Shown: positions 49,913 to 58,369 of the stretch, piece by piece
How positions within the stretch are numbered: the first letter of the stretch is position 1
How the letters are laid out: each line of letters starts with the position of its first letter
NCBI GenBank assembly: GCA_938008435.1
Contig: CALLKK010000018.1
Location: forward strand, 248,001 to 312,000
Length of the DNA stretch: 64,000 nucleotides
DNA from: an uncultured Steroidobacter sp.
Lineage (GTDB): Bacteria > Pseudomonadota > Gammaproteobacteria > Steroidobacterales > Steroidobacteraceae
Direction of reading: 5' to 3'
Translations under genes and position numbers: made by a program
Notes under the pieces: model-generated
What the model saw: only the letters and a program-made list of their open reading frames with translations
The model's database searches: none
What the model was told of the DNA's origin: nothing

Positions 49913-50243
49913 CGAACCGTACGGCAGCGACCGCGTGCGCGGCCGGCTGACTTCCTTCGGGCGTCCCGCGCGTGGCCGGCGGGGCCGCTACGCTAACTCC
50001 TCGCCCCGTCTCGTTTTCTTGCCGCTCTGCGACGCGGCGGGTAGACTGCGCGCGCAAAAACCGGGGTGTCGAGCCGAGGGCTCGCGGCTGCCGGCGCGGT
50101 AGTGCTCGCGTTTTGGCCGGCCGATCGAAAGCCCTTGTTTCTGCACATGAATTTTATTGTCCGGTCGCGGGCGCCTGCGTCGTGACGCAAGCCACTGGCC
50201 GAGCAGCCTTCAATTCATTCCCTACATCGAGGTCCAAGAGTCC
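49913..50243. other. 331-bp spacer between iscA and ndk without a visible gene
   Basis: This is the place where hscBA-fdx-iscX would be expected. No coding frame resembling them or their remnants is seen. TAGACT near 50042 could be a -10 element for ndk, but no -35 partner is convincing. The rest is G+C-rich without clear repeats. Confidence 0.6.
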
Positions 50244-50675
50244 ATGGCGCTAGAACGCACCCTTTCCATCGTCAAGCCTGACGGCGTGCAGAAGAACCTG
50301 ATCGGCGAGGTCTATCGTCGCTTCGAGCAGGCGGGTCTGCGCATCGTCGCGGCGCGCATGCTGCATCTCACCCAGGCGCAGGCCGAGGCTTTCTATGCGG
50401 TTCACCGCGAGCGTCCGTTCTTCAAGGATCTCGTGAAGTACATGATTTCCGGCCCCGTGATGGTGCAGGTGCTCGAAGGCGAGAACGCCGTTGCCAAGAA
50501 CCGCGAGATCATGGGCGCGACGGATCCGAAGAAGGCCGACAAGGGCACGATCCGCGCCGACTTCGCGAAGAGCATCGAGGAGAACGTCGTGCACGGCTCC
50601 GACAGCCTCGAGAACGCGCAGAAGGAGATCGCGTTCTTCTTCGCCGAAGCCGACATTTGCCCGCGCACTCGCTAA
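50244..50675 (+). CDS. ndk: Nucleoside diphosphate kinase
   Basis: This 143-residue enzyme equilibrates nucleoside di- and triphosphates. The phosphorylated His117 is in ENVVHGSDSLENAQKEI, and the N-terminal ERTLSIVKPDGVQKNLIG is conserved. The length equals E. coli Ndk. The ATG at 50244 is chosen by homology; the frame is open upstream. A long-arm hairpin (50686-50726) follows. Confidence 0.97.
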   Translation: MALERTLSIVKPDGVQKNLIGEVYRRFEQAGLRIVAARMLHLTQAQAEAFYAVHRERPFFKDLVKYMISGPVMVQVLEGENAVAKNREIMGATDPKKADKGTIRADFAKSIEENVVHGSDSLENAQKEIAFFFAEADICPRTR

Positions 50676-50685
50676 TCGCGAGCGA

Positions 50686-50726
50686 GGCGGCGGAAACGAG
50701 GCGATAAGATCTTGGCTTCCGCCGCC
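50686..50726 (+). terminator. Hairpin after ndk
   Basis: Perfect 10-bp arms GGCGGCGGAA (50686-50695) and TTCCGCCGCC (50717-50726) enclose a 21-nt loop. There is no T-tract. It could terminate or attenuate between ndk and rlmN. Confidence 0.45.
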
Positions 50727-50753
50727 GAGCGGCGCACCGCCTGCGACAGTCCC

Positions 50754-51944
50754 ATGAGCGCGATACCTCACAAGACGAACTTGCTCGGTCTGACGCGGAC
50801 CGAGCTCGAAGCGTTCGTCGCGGAGCTCGGCGAGAAGCCGTTCCGTGCGCGTCAGCTCATGAAGTGGCTGTACAAGCGCAACGAGTGCGACTTCGACGCA
50901 ATGACCGACCTTGCGAAGTCCTTCCGCGCCAAGCTCAAGGACGTCGCCGAGGTCAGAGTGCCCCGCGTCGTCACGACGCAAGTTTCCGCCGACGGTACCC
51001 GCAAGTGGCTGCTCGCGCTCGATTCGGCTGAAGGTGACCAGCAGCTGGAGGACTCGGCGCGAAGCGTCTACGACCCTCAGCCTTCCGCCGCCGGTCTCCA
51101 GTCCAGCCGGCAGGCCATCGAAATGGTCTTCATCCCCGAGCCCGGCCGCGGCACGTTGTGCATCTCGAGCCAGATCGGCTGCGCGATGGATTGCTCGTTC
51201 TGCTCGACGGCACAGCAAGGGTTCAACCGCAATCTGAGCGCGGCGGAGATCGTCGGCCAGGTTTGGCTCGCCAATCGCGAGCTCGGTTTCCAGCCGGGCG
51301 GCGATCGCCTGATCACGAACGTCGTCTTCATGGGCATGGGCGAGCCGCTCGCCAACTATCGCAATGTCGTGCCCGCCGCCGAGATCCTGATGGACGATCT
51401 CGGTTTCGACATTTCGCGGCGCCGCGTGACCGTGAGCACCTCGGGGCTCGTGCCGCAGATGCGCCGGCTCGCCGAGGAGACCAACTGCGCGCTCGCTGTC
51501 TCGCTCCATGCACCGAACGATGCGCTGCGCGACGAGCTCGTGCCGATCAATCGCAAGCATCCGATCGCCGAGCTCCTCGACGCTTGCTGGCACTATGTCG
51601 AGAAGCAGAACGCGCGCAGCATCACTTTTGAATACGTCATGCTCGACGGCATCAACGACCGGCCCGAGCATGCCCACGAGCTCGTGCGACTGCTGCGGGG
51701 CCGTCCCGCGAAGCTCAATTTGATTCCGTTCAATCCGTTTCCACGGACCCGCTATCGACGCTCCACGCCCGAGGCGATCGAACGCTTCCGCGATATCTTG
51801 AACGCGAACGGCGTGGTGGCCACGACGCGGCGCACGCGCGGCGACGACATCGACGCCGCATGCGGCCAGCTCGTCGGCAGGGTGAACGACCGCACGACCG
51901 TACGGCTCGGTTCCAAGCTCATCTCAGTGGCGGTGCAATCGTGA
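50754..51944 (+). CDS. rlmN: Dual-specificity RNA methyltransferase RlmN
   Basis: This 396-residue radical-SAM enzyme methylates A2503 of 23S rRNA and A37 of some tRNAs. The 4Fe-4S site is Cys143, Cys147, Cys150 (CAMDCSFC, then STAQQGFNRNLS), and MGMGEPLANY and the C-terminal RRTRGDDIDAACGQL region are typical. Residues about 92-121 form a hydrophilic insertion between KWLLALD and IEMVFIPE that is shorter or absent in the usual family. The stop overlaps the pilW start (GTGA). Confidence 0.95.
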   Translation: MSAIPHKTNLLGLTRTELEAFVAELGEKPFRARQLMKWLYKRNECDFDAMTDLAKSFRAKLKDVAEVRVPRVVTTQVSADGTRKWLLALDSAEGDQQLEDSARSVYDPQPSAAGLQSSRQAIEMVFIPEPGRGTLCISSQIGCAMDCSFCSTAQQGFNRNLSAAEIVGQVWLANRELGFQPGGDRLITNVVFMGMGEPLANYRNVVPAAEILMDDLGFDISRRRVTVSTSGLVPQMRRLAEETNCALAVSLHAPNDALRDELVPINRKHPIAELLDACWHYVEKQNARSITFEYVMLDGINDRPEHAHELVRLLRGRPAKLNLIPFNPFPRTRYRRSTPEAIERFRDILNANGVVATTRRTRGDDIDAACGQLVGRVNDRTTVRLGSKLISVAVQS

Positions 51945-52705
51945 GACGAATAACAACCATCATCGGGCTCATGTCCCTCGCGATTGGCTTGGCTGGCTGC
52001 GCCGGCAACGCGAGTCAGAAGCAGGCAAACATGCAGCGCGCCTCGCAGATCAACCTCGATCTCGCGGTGGAGCATCTGCGCAAGGGCAACCTGGCCCTTG
52101 CCAAGGAAAAGCTCGATCGCGCGCTCGAGCAGGATCCGCGCAATGCAGCCGCGCATTCGGTTGCGGGCGTGCTCTACGACCGGCTCGGCGAGCCGAACAA
52201 GGCCGACACTCACTATCAACGCGCCGTGTCGCTCGCGCCGGACAATGCCGAGTACAAGAACAATTACGCCGCGTATCTCTGCCAACGCAATCGTTACGAC
52301 CGCGGCGAGAAGCTCGCGCTGCAGGCGGCCAGCAATCCGCTCTACAAGACGCGCGAGGTCGCGTATTACAACGCCGGCACGTGCGCGCGCAGCGGCGGCG
52401 CGCTCGATCGCGCGGAGCAGCACTTCCGCGCAGCATTGAGCGTGCGGCAACGCTTCCCCGAGGCGCTGCTGCAGCTCGCTGAAATCGAGTACGAGCAGAA
52501 GAACTATCTGTCGGCGCGCGGCTTCTTGGAGCGCTATCTCGAAATCGGACGCACGACGCCCGCCACGCTGTGGCTCGGCGTGCAGATCGAGCGGGCGCTG
52601 GGTAATGCGCAGGCTGCCGAGCAATATGCGACGCGCCTGAAGGTCGAGTTTCCGAACGCGAAACAGACCAAGGAATTGATCGAAGCAGAGCGGAATCCCG
52701 GATGA
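51941..52705 (+). CDS. pilW: Type IV pilus biogenesis lipoprotein PilW/PilF
   Basis: This 254-residue TPR lipoprotein starts at GTG 51941, overlapping the rlmN stop; only this start gives the full lipoprotein signal with lipobox LAGC (Cys20). Tandem TPRs fill about 38-230 (AVEHLRKGNLALAKEKLDRALEQDPRNAAAHSVAGVLYDRLG). It pilots the PilQ secretin to the outer membrane. The rlmN-pilW-rodZ order is conserved. The stop overlaps rodZ by 4 nt. Confidence 0.9.
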   Translation: MRRITTIIGLMSLAIGLAGCAGNASQKQANMQRASQINLDLAVEHLRKGNLALAKEKLDRALEQDPRNAAAHSVAGVLYDRLGEPNKADTHYQRAVSLAPDNAEYKNNYAAYLCQRNRYDRGEKLALQAASNPLYKTREVAYYNAGTCARSGGALDRAEQHFRAALSVRQRFPEALLQLAEIEYEQKNYLSARGFLERYLEIGRTTPATLWLGVQIERALGNAQAAEQYATRLKVEFPNAKQTKELIEAERNPG

Positions 52706-53610
52706 GCGAGGCCGAGAGCGTGCAACCTGCGCCCGCCGATGCGGACGCAACGCCGGGTGCGCTGCTCAAGCAGGCGCGCGAGCGCGCGCAGCTGAGCGTG
52801 CTGCAAGTCGCGGAGGAGCTGCACCTCGATACGTGGATCGTCGAGGCGATCGAAGAGAATCGTTTCAGCGTGCTCGGTGCGCCGGTGTTCGCGCGCGGGC
52901 ACCTGCGCAAGTACGCGACGCAGCTCGGCCTGTCGCCCGACGACATCCTCGCGCGCTACGAGGCGCTGCAGGATCGGCCCGTCGAGCCCGAACCCGTGCC
53001 GATTGCGCTTGCCGATTCCGTGCGCGGGCCGCGCGGCTCCGCGAAGAAGGCCGTGTGGACCATCGTGGTCTTGGCGGTGGTGGGCGTGCTCGGTTACCTC
53101 GTGTTCGATGCGTTCTTCAAGCCCGGAACGCCGCCGACGCCCGTGGCGAGCGCCCCGATTACGCCGGCGCCGGTCGAGACCGAAGCGTCGAGCGAGCCCG
53201 CAGCGCTCGAAGCGAACGAAAGCGTGGTGGCCGCGCCGCAGGCGCCGGCCGAGCAGCCGACGGCAGAGTTGCCGTCGCCGCAGACCGATACGGCGACGGT
53301 CGAATTGCCCGTGCCGAGCGGCACGGCAAGCACGCAGCCGGCAACGGCGTCGACGCCGGTCGAGATGCGCTTGGAATTCACCGGCGAGTCGTGGACGGAG
53401 ATTTACGATTCAGCAGGGCGCCGGCTGATGTTCGGCATCGGCACGCCTGAGACGCCGCGGACCGTCAGCGGCATTGCGCCGATTCAGGTGATCCTGGGCG
53501 CGGTGTCCGCCGTGAAGTTGCAGGTCAACGGTCAGACGGTTGCGATTCCACGGCGCGAAGGCCGCGAGGCGGTGCGCTTTACCATCGAGGCCGACGGCAC
53601 GCTGCGCTGA
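52702..53610 (+). CDS. rodZ: Cytoskeleton-linked cell-shape protein RodZ
   Basis: This 302-residue bitopic protein has an N-terminal helix-turn-helix (about 18-88; LLKQARERAQLSVLQVAEEL, VFARGHLRKYA) that binds MreB in other species, a single transmembrane helix (about 115-137), a Pro/Ala/Thr-rich periplasmic linker (about 140-218), and a C-terminal beta domain (MRLEFTGESWTEIYDSAGRRL). The start overlaps the pilW stop. In related genomes ispG follows; here hisS is next. Confidence 0.93.
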   Translation: MSEAESVQPAPADADATPGALLKQARERAQLSVLQVAEELHLDTWIVEAIEENRFSVLGAPVFARGHLRKYATQLGLSPDDILARYEALQDRPVEPEPVPIALADSVRGPRGSAKKAVWTIVVLAVVGVLGYLVFDAFFKPGTPPTPVASAPITPAPVETEASSEPAALEANESVVAAPQAPAEQPTAELPSPQTDTATVELPVPSGTASTQPATASTPVEMRLEFTGESWTEIYDSAGRRLMFGIGTPETPRTVSGIAPIQVILGAVSAVKLQVNGQTVAIPRREGREAVRFTIEADGTLR

Positions 53611-53613
53611 TGC

Positions 53614-53642
53614 GTCGCGCGCGTCACGGCGCGCAGCGCGAC
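53614..53642 (+). terminator. Hairpin between rodZ and hisS
   Basis: GTCGCGCGCG (53614-53623) can pair with the sequence at 53632-53642 with a single bulged A, forming about 10 bp. It lies 4 bp after the rodZ stop, at the site where ispG is missing. Confidence 0.4.
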
Positions 53643-53664
53643 AGAGCGTTCTAGATAAACGGGA

Positions 53665-54960
53665 TTGGCATTGGATACTTCTTCGATACAACCTCTTCAG
53701 CCGCCGCGCGGCATGAACGATGTGTTGCCGAGCCAGGTCGCGGCATGGCAGCGCCTCGAAAGCATCGCGCGCGAGCTCTTCGCCACCTACGGCTATCGCG
53801 AGATTCGTGTGCCGATCGTCGAGCACACCGCGCTCTTCAAGCGTTCGATCGGCGAGCTCACCGACATCGTCCAGAAGGAGATGTTCACCTTCCAGGACCC
53901 GGGCGGAGATTCGCTCACGCTGCGGCCCGAAGCCACGGCCGGCATCGTGCGCGCCATGATCTCGAACGGCCTGTTGCACAACCAGAAGCAGCGCGTCTGG
54001 TGCGCGGGCCCGATGTTCCGTTACGAGAAACCGCAGCGCGGACGCTTCCGTCAGTTCCATCAGATCGACGTCGAGGCCTTCGGCTACGCCGGTCCGGACA
54101 TCGACGCGGAGCTCATCATGTTGAGCGCGCGGCTGCTCAAGCGCCTCGGCATCGAGCGCCTGGAGCTCAACTTGAATTCGCTCGGCACGCTCGAGTCGCG
54201 CAAGGTCTATCGCGAGGCGCTCGTTCGCTATTTCAGCGCGCACAAGTCGAAGCTCGATGCCGACAGCCTGCGGCGCCTCGAAGGCAATCCGCTGCGCATC
54301 CTCGACAGCAAGAATCCCGAGATGCAGGAAGTCATCGCCGGCGCGCCGGTGCTGACCGAGTATCTCGATGAGCCGTCGCGGCAGCATTTCAACGGCCTGC
54401 TGCGTCACCTCGACGCCGTGGGCATCAAGTACGTCGTCAATCCGCGGCTCGTGCGCGGCCTCGACTACTACACGCACACCGTGTTCGAGTGGCTGACCAA
54501 CGAGCTCGGCTCGCAAGGCGCCGTCTGTTCCGGCGGACGTTACGACGGCTTGGTGGCGCAGCTCGGCGGCAAGAGCACGCCGGCCATCGGCTGGGCGCTC
54601 GGCGAAGAACGCTTGATCGAGCTGATCGAAGTGCAGCACGGTGCACAGCCGCAGGAAGCGCCGGATGTGTACTTCGTCATCTCCGGCACGCAGGCGGAGG
54701 CGGTCGGACTGACGCTCGCGGAGCGGCTACGCGACGAGCTGCCGGCCGTGCGCATCGAAACGCATTGCGGCGGCGGCAGCTTCAAGTCGCAGATGAAGCG
54801 CGCCGACCAGAGCGGCGCACGCTTTGCGCTCGTGCTCGGCGATTCGGAAGCGGAACGGCAGGTCGTGGGCCTGAAGTCGCTGCGCATCGAGGCGCCGCAA
54901 GTGGAGCTCGCCTGGGCCGATGCGGCCGCGGAGCTTCGTAAACGATTGACAGAAGGCTGA
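53665..54960 (+). CDS. hisS: Histidyl-tRNA synthetase
   Basis: This class II synthetase is about 431 residues. It has IQPLQPPRGMNDVLP at the N-terminus, motif 2 around MFRYEKPQRGRFRQFHQIDVE, the histidine-A loop LVRGLDYYTHTVFEW, motif 3 near GGRYDGLVAQLGGKSTPAIGWALGEERL, and a C-terminal anticodon-binding domain. No ATG fits: the family N-terminus needs TTG at 53665 or at 53671. GGGA at 53661-53664 sits 6 nt before the TTG at 53671, which favours that one. The next ATG (53713) would cut into the conserved N-terminus. Confidence 0.95.
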   Translation: MALDTSSIQPLQPPRGMNDVLPSQVAAWQRLESIARELFATYGYREIRVPIVEHTALFKRSIGELTDIVQKEMFTFQDPGGDSLTLRPEATAGIVRAMISNGLLHNQKQRVWCAGPMFRYEKPQRGRFRQFHQIDVEAFGYAGPDIDAELIMLSARLLKRLGIERLELNLNSLGTLESRKVYREALVRYFSAHKSKLDADSLRRLEGNPLRILDSKNPEMQEVIAGAPVLTEYLDEPSRQHFNGLLRHLDAVGIKYVVNPRLVRGLDYYTHTVFEWLTNELGSQGAVCSGGRYDGLVAQLGGKSTPAIGWALGEERLIELIEVQHGAQPQEAPDVYFVISGTQAEAVGLTLAERLRDELPAVRIETHCGGGSFKSQMKRADQSGARFALVLGDSEAERQVVGLKSLRIEAPQVELAWADAAAELRKRLTEG

Positions 54961-55014
54961 GCGCAGCCTTCCTGAGCGCTACAACCAAACATTCAACATC
55001 ATCATCGGACCGCT

Positions 55015-55659
55015 ATGTCTGACTATCTATCCGATCGCGAGCAGGAAGAGATACTGCGTAATTGGCTGCGCGATAACTGGCGCTGGATGTTCGGAGCCGT
55101 CGTGCTCGCGCTTGTCGCGATCGTGGGATCGCGCTCTTGGGAGTCGTACAAGACGCGGCGCGCCGAGCAGGCGGCAGCGGTGTTCGCGGAGTATCGTGCG
55201 GCGGACAACGAAGAGAGCCGCAAGAGCTCCTTCAGTCGTCTCGTGAGCGAGTTCAAGCGTTCGCCGTACGTTTGGCAGGCGCGGCTGCTCGAGGCCAAGG
55301 CGTATGTCGACGCCGGCAAGTACGAAGAAGCGGCCAGCGAGCTGCGCGCGGTCGTTGCGGAGGCGAAAGACGATGAGCTCGTGCAGGTGGCGCGGCTGCG
55401 TCTTGCGCGCGTGCTGATTCAGCTCGGCAATCACGACGAGGCGCTGCGCTTGCTCAAGCCCGAGTCGGCGGGCGCGTTCGCCGCACAGGTGCGCGAGGTG
55501 CGCGGCGATGCGCTCTACGCCAAAGGGGACAGCGAAGGCGCGCGGGCCGAGTACGCCGCGGCGCTCGCGGCGGGCGCGGATGCGTTCACCGATCGGTCGC
55601 TGCTCGAAATGAAGCTGCAGCAAACCGGCGGCGCGGTCGCCGACGCGCGTACGCCATAG
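55015..55659 (+). CDS. YfgM-like membrane TPR protein (TPR_21)
   Basis: This 214-residue protein has a short cytoplasmic N-terminus (SDREQEEILRNWLRDN), one transmembrane helix (about 25-41) and periplasmic TPR-like helices with the LLEAKAYVDAGKYEEAASELRAVV repeat. YfgM in E. coli associates with SecYEG and PpiD in envelope protein folding. The hisS-yfgM-bamB-der order is conserved across Gammaproteobacteria, which supports the call. It is 10 bp upstream of bamB. Confidence 0.9.
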   Translation: MSDYLSDREQEEILRNWLRDNWRWMFGAVVLALVAIVGSRSWESYKTRRAEQAAAVFAEYRAADNEESRKSSFSRLVSEFKRSPYVWQARLLEAKAYVDAGKYEEAASELRAVVAEAKDDELVQVARLRLARVLIQLGNHDEALRLLKPESAGAFAAQVREVRGDALYAKGDSEGARAEYAAALAAGADAFTDRSLLEMKLQQTGGAVADARTP

Positions 55660-55669
55660 AAGGTCTTCG

Positions 55670-56860
55670 ATGATGAAAGCATCGTTTCCCAAGCTCGTGC
55701 GACACCTCGTGGCATGCACGGCGCTGGCCGCGACCGGCATGCTCGTCGGTTGCAGCGACAAAGACGTGGAACAGCCCGCCGAGCTCGTCGACTTTCAGGC
55801 GACGCGCAAGGTCGATCGGCTGTGGAGCGTGGGGCTCGGCGGCGACGCCAAGTACCTGCGGCTCGCGTTGCGGCCCACGGTGGTCGACGACGTGGTCTAC
55901 GCCGCTTCGCACAAAGGCGAGGTCGTTGCGCTTTCCGCGAAGAACGGCCGGCGCTTGTGGAGCGTGAAGACCAAGCTGCCGCTCTCGGCAGGACCCGAGG
56001 TGCACGAAGGTCTCGTGGTGCTCGGCTCGAACGACGGCGATGTGATCGCCTTGTCGGCAACGAACGGCGCGGAGATCTGGCGTCGCTCGGTGGCGAGCGA
56101 AATCCTCGCGCGTCCGCTCGTGGTACGCGATCTCGTGATCGTGCGCACCGTCAACGGCCGGCTCGAAGCATTGTCGGCGACGGACGGCACGCCGCGTTGG
56201 TCGCTCGATGAGACGGTGCCGCGTTTGACGTTGCGCGGCACGGCGCCGCCGGTGCTGGCCGGCGATCGCATCATCGCCGCGTTCGACAACGGCCGCGTGC
56301 TCGCGGTCGATCCGCGCACGGGCGATGTGCTGTGGGACACCGTCGTCAATGCGCCGAGCGGACGTACCGAGCTCGAGCGTCTGGCCGACATCGATGCGCC
56401 GCCGCGCGTGTCGGGCAACGACATCTTCGTGGTCGGTTTCCAGGGACGCATGGCGATGCTTGCGCTCGATTCCGGACAAATCTGGTGGGCGCGCGACGCC
56501 TCGAGCTATCGCGGCTTTGCGATGGACGAGCGCACGATTTATCTGTCGAGCGCGGACGGCACGATCGTCGCGATGCGCCGCTCCGACGGCGGCGTGCTGT
56601 GGGAGCAGGATGCGCTCAAGCGTCGCGGATTGACCGCGCCGGCCGTCGACGGCGATGCGATCGTCGTCGGCGACTTCGAAGGCTTCTTGCACTGGCTCGA
56701 CAAGTCGACGGGCGAGTTCGTCGCGCGCCACAAGACCGACGGCGAACGCATCACCAACGCGCCGGTGGCGAGCGAAGCGGGCGTGTTCGTGCAGACGGAC
56801 GCCGGTCACGTGTTTGCGTTCAAGAGCCGCGTCAGCGCCGAGTCGGGCGTCGCGCAGTAG
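55670..56860 (+). CDS. bamB: Outer membrane assembly lipoprotein BamB
   Basis: This 396-residue lipoprotein has a signal peptide with lipobox LVGC (Cys28) followed by repeated PQQ-type beta-propeller blades (for example VVALSAKNGRRLWSVKTKLPL and VIALSATNGAEIWRRSV). It is part of the BAM complex that inserts outer membrane proteins. It lies between yfgM and der as in many Gammaproteobacteria. The length is normal. The first two codons are both Met. Confidence 0.95.
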   Translation: MMKASFPKLVRHLVACTALAATGMLVGCSDKDVEQPAELVDFQATRKVDRLWSVGLGGDAKYLRLALRPTVVDDVVYAASHKGEVVALSAKNGRRLWSVKTKLPLSAGPEVHEGLVVLGSNDGDVIALSATNGAEIWRRSVASEILARPLVVRDLVIVRTVNGRLEALSATDGTPRWSLDETVPRLTLRGTAPPVLAGDRIIAAFDNGRVLAVDPRTGDVLWDTVVNAPSGRTELERLADIDAPPRVSGNDIFVVGFQGRMAMLALDSGQIWWARDASSYRGFAMDERTIYLSSADGTIVAMRRSDGGVLWEQDALKRRGLTAPAVDGDAIVVGDFEGFLHWLDKSTGEFVARHKTDGERITNAPVASEAGVFVQTDAGHVFAFKSRVSAESGVAQ

Positions 56861-56896
56861 CCGTGCGATAGTCGCGCATCGTTTCAGTAGTGCCAT

Positions 56897-58285
56897 ATGT
56901 TGCCGGTCATCGCGCTCGTCGGTCGCCCCAACGTCGGTAAGTCGACGTTGTTCAATGTGCTGACCGGCACCCGCGATGCTTTGGTCGCCGACGTCCCGGG
57001 TCTTACGCGCGATCGCAAGTACGGCTTCGGCAAGGTCGGGCCGGTGCCGTATCTCGTCGTCGACACGGGCGGGCTCGTCGCCGACGCGGAAGGTGTCGAA
57101 GAGCTGATGGCGCAGCAGACCCTGCGCGCCGTCGAAGAAGCGCATCGCGTGCTGTTTCTCGTCGATGCGCGCGAAGGGCTCGTCCCATCAGACCGCTTCG
57201 TCGCCGAGATCTTGCGAACGCGGGGCAAGGATGTCGTGCTCGTCGCCAACAAGGCCGAAGGGTTGGACCCTGCAACCGCGGCCGCTGAGTTCTACGAGCT
57301 CGGGCTCGGCGAGCCGCAAGCGATCTCGTCTGCGCACGGCGCCGGCGTGCGCGCGCTGATGGAGCGCGTGCTGGCGGGTTTCGAAGCGCCGCCGCAGGAC
57401 GAGCGCGCCGACGCCGACAAGGAAATTCGCGTCGCGGTCATCGGGCGTCCCAACGTCGGCAAGTCCACCTTGATCAATCGTCTGCTCGGCGAAGAGCGGC
57501 TCGTTGCGTACGACCAGCCGGGCACCACGCGCGATGCGGTGTTCGTTCCCTTCGAGCGCGACGGCCGCAAGTACACGCTGATCGATACCGCGGGCGTGCG
57601 CCGCCGTTCGCGCATCGAAGAGGCGATCGAAAAATTCAGCGTCATCAAGGCGCTGCAGGCGGTCGATTCCGCGCACGTCGTGATCGGCGTGATCGACGCC
57701 CACGATACGGTCGCGGAGCAGGACGCGAGCTTGTTCGGCATGGTGGCCGAGCGCGGACGTGCGCTCGTCATCGCGGTGAACAAGTGGGACAACATTCCCT
57801 CCGACAAGCGCGATGAGATTCGCACCGGGCTCGATCTGCGTCTGCCGTTCCTGGATTTCGCACCGATTCATTTCATCTCGGCGCTGCACGGCACCGGCGT
57901 CGGCGAGCTCATGCGCGCCGTGGCCCATGCTTACGACGCCGCGATGCGCGAGATGCCGACGCCGGAGCTTACGCGCGTGCTCGAAGCCGCAGTCGAGCAG
58001 CATCAGCCGCCGCTCGTGCGCGGACGGCGCATCAAGCTGCGCTATGCGCATCAGGGCGGGCGCAATCCGCCGATCATCGTCGTGCACGGCAATCAGGTGG
58101 AGCACGTGCCGGATGCCTATCGGCGCTACTTGAGCAATGTCTTTCGCCGGCATTTCCGGCTCGAAGGCACGCCGGTGCGCGTCGAGTTCCGCTCGGACGA
58201 GAATCCGTTCGCCGGCAAGCGCAACGTGCTGACGGCGCGTCAGCGGCGCAAGCGTCAGCGGCTGATCAGACGCGCGCGACGCTGA
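56897..58285 (+). CDS. der: Ribosome biogenesis GTPase Der (EngA)
   Basis: This 462-residue GTPase has two G domains in tandem, each with a P-loop GRPNVGKS (9-16 and about 182-189), G3 motifs DTGG and DTAG, and NKWD in the second. A C-terminal KH-like domain (about 360-445) is followed by a basic tail. It acts in 50S assembly. It closes the conserved suhB-der block. Confidence 0.97.
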   Translation: MLPVIALVGRPNVGKSTLFNVLTGTRDALVADVPGLTRDRKYGFGKVGPVPYLVVDTGGLVADAEGVEELMAQQTLRAVEEAHRVLFLVDAREGLVPSDRFVAEILRTRGKDVVLVANKAEGLDPATAAAEFYELGLGEPQAISSAHGAGVRALMERVLAGFEAPPQDERADADKEIRVAVIGRPNVGKSTLINRLLGEERLVAYDQPGTTRDAVFVPFERDGRKYTLIDTAGVRRRSRIEEAIEKFSVIKALQAVDSAHVVIGVIDAHDTVAEQDASLFGMVAERGRALVIAVNKWDNIPSDKRDEIRTGLDLRLPFLDFAPIHFISALHGTGVGELMRAVAHAYDAAMREMPTPELTRVLEAAVEQHQPPLVRGRRIKLRYAHQGGRNPPIIVVHGNQVEHVPDAYRRYLSNVFRRHFRLEGTPVRVEFRSDENPFAGKRNVLTARQRRKRQRLIRRARR

Positions 58286-58335
58286 GCGCGGGAAGCGAAA
58301 TTCGGAAAGCGTGAATCGAGAACGCGATTCAGCTG

Positions 58336-58349
58336 CTAGAGTCTACTGT
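58336..58349 (+). repeat. Degenerate heptad pair before the metX-like gene
   Basis: CTAGAGT (58336) and CTACTGT (58343) are in register and end 20 nt before the ATG at 58370. They match the CTACAGC class in orientation. Confidence 0.45.
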
Positions 58350-58369
58350 TTGAGTTTCAGAGCCCACCC

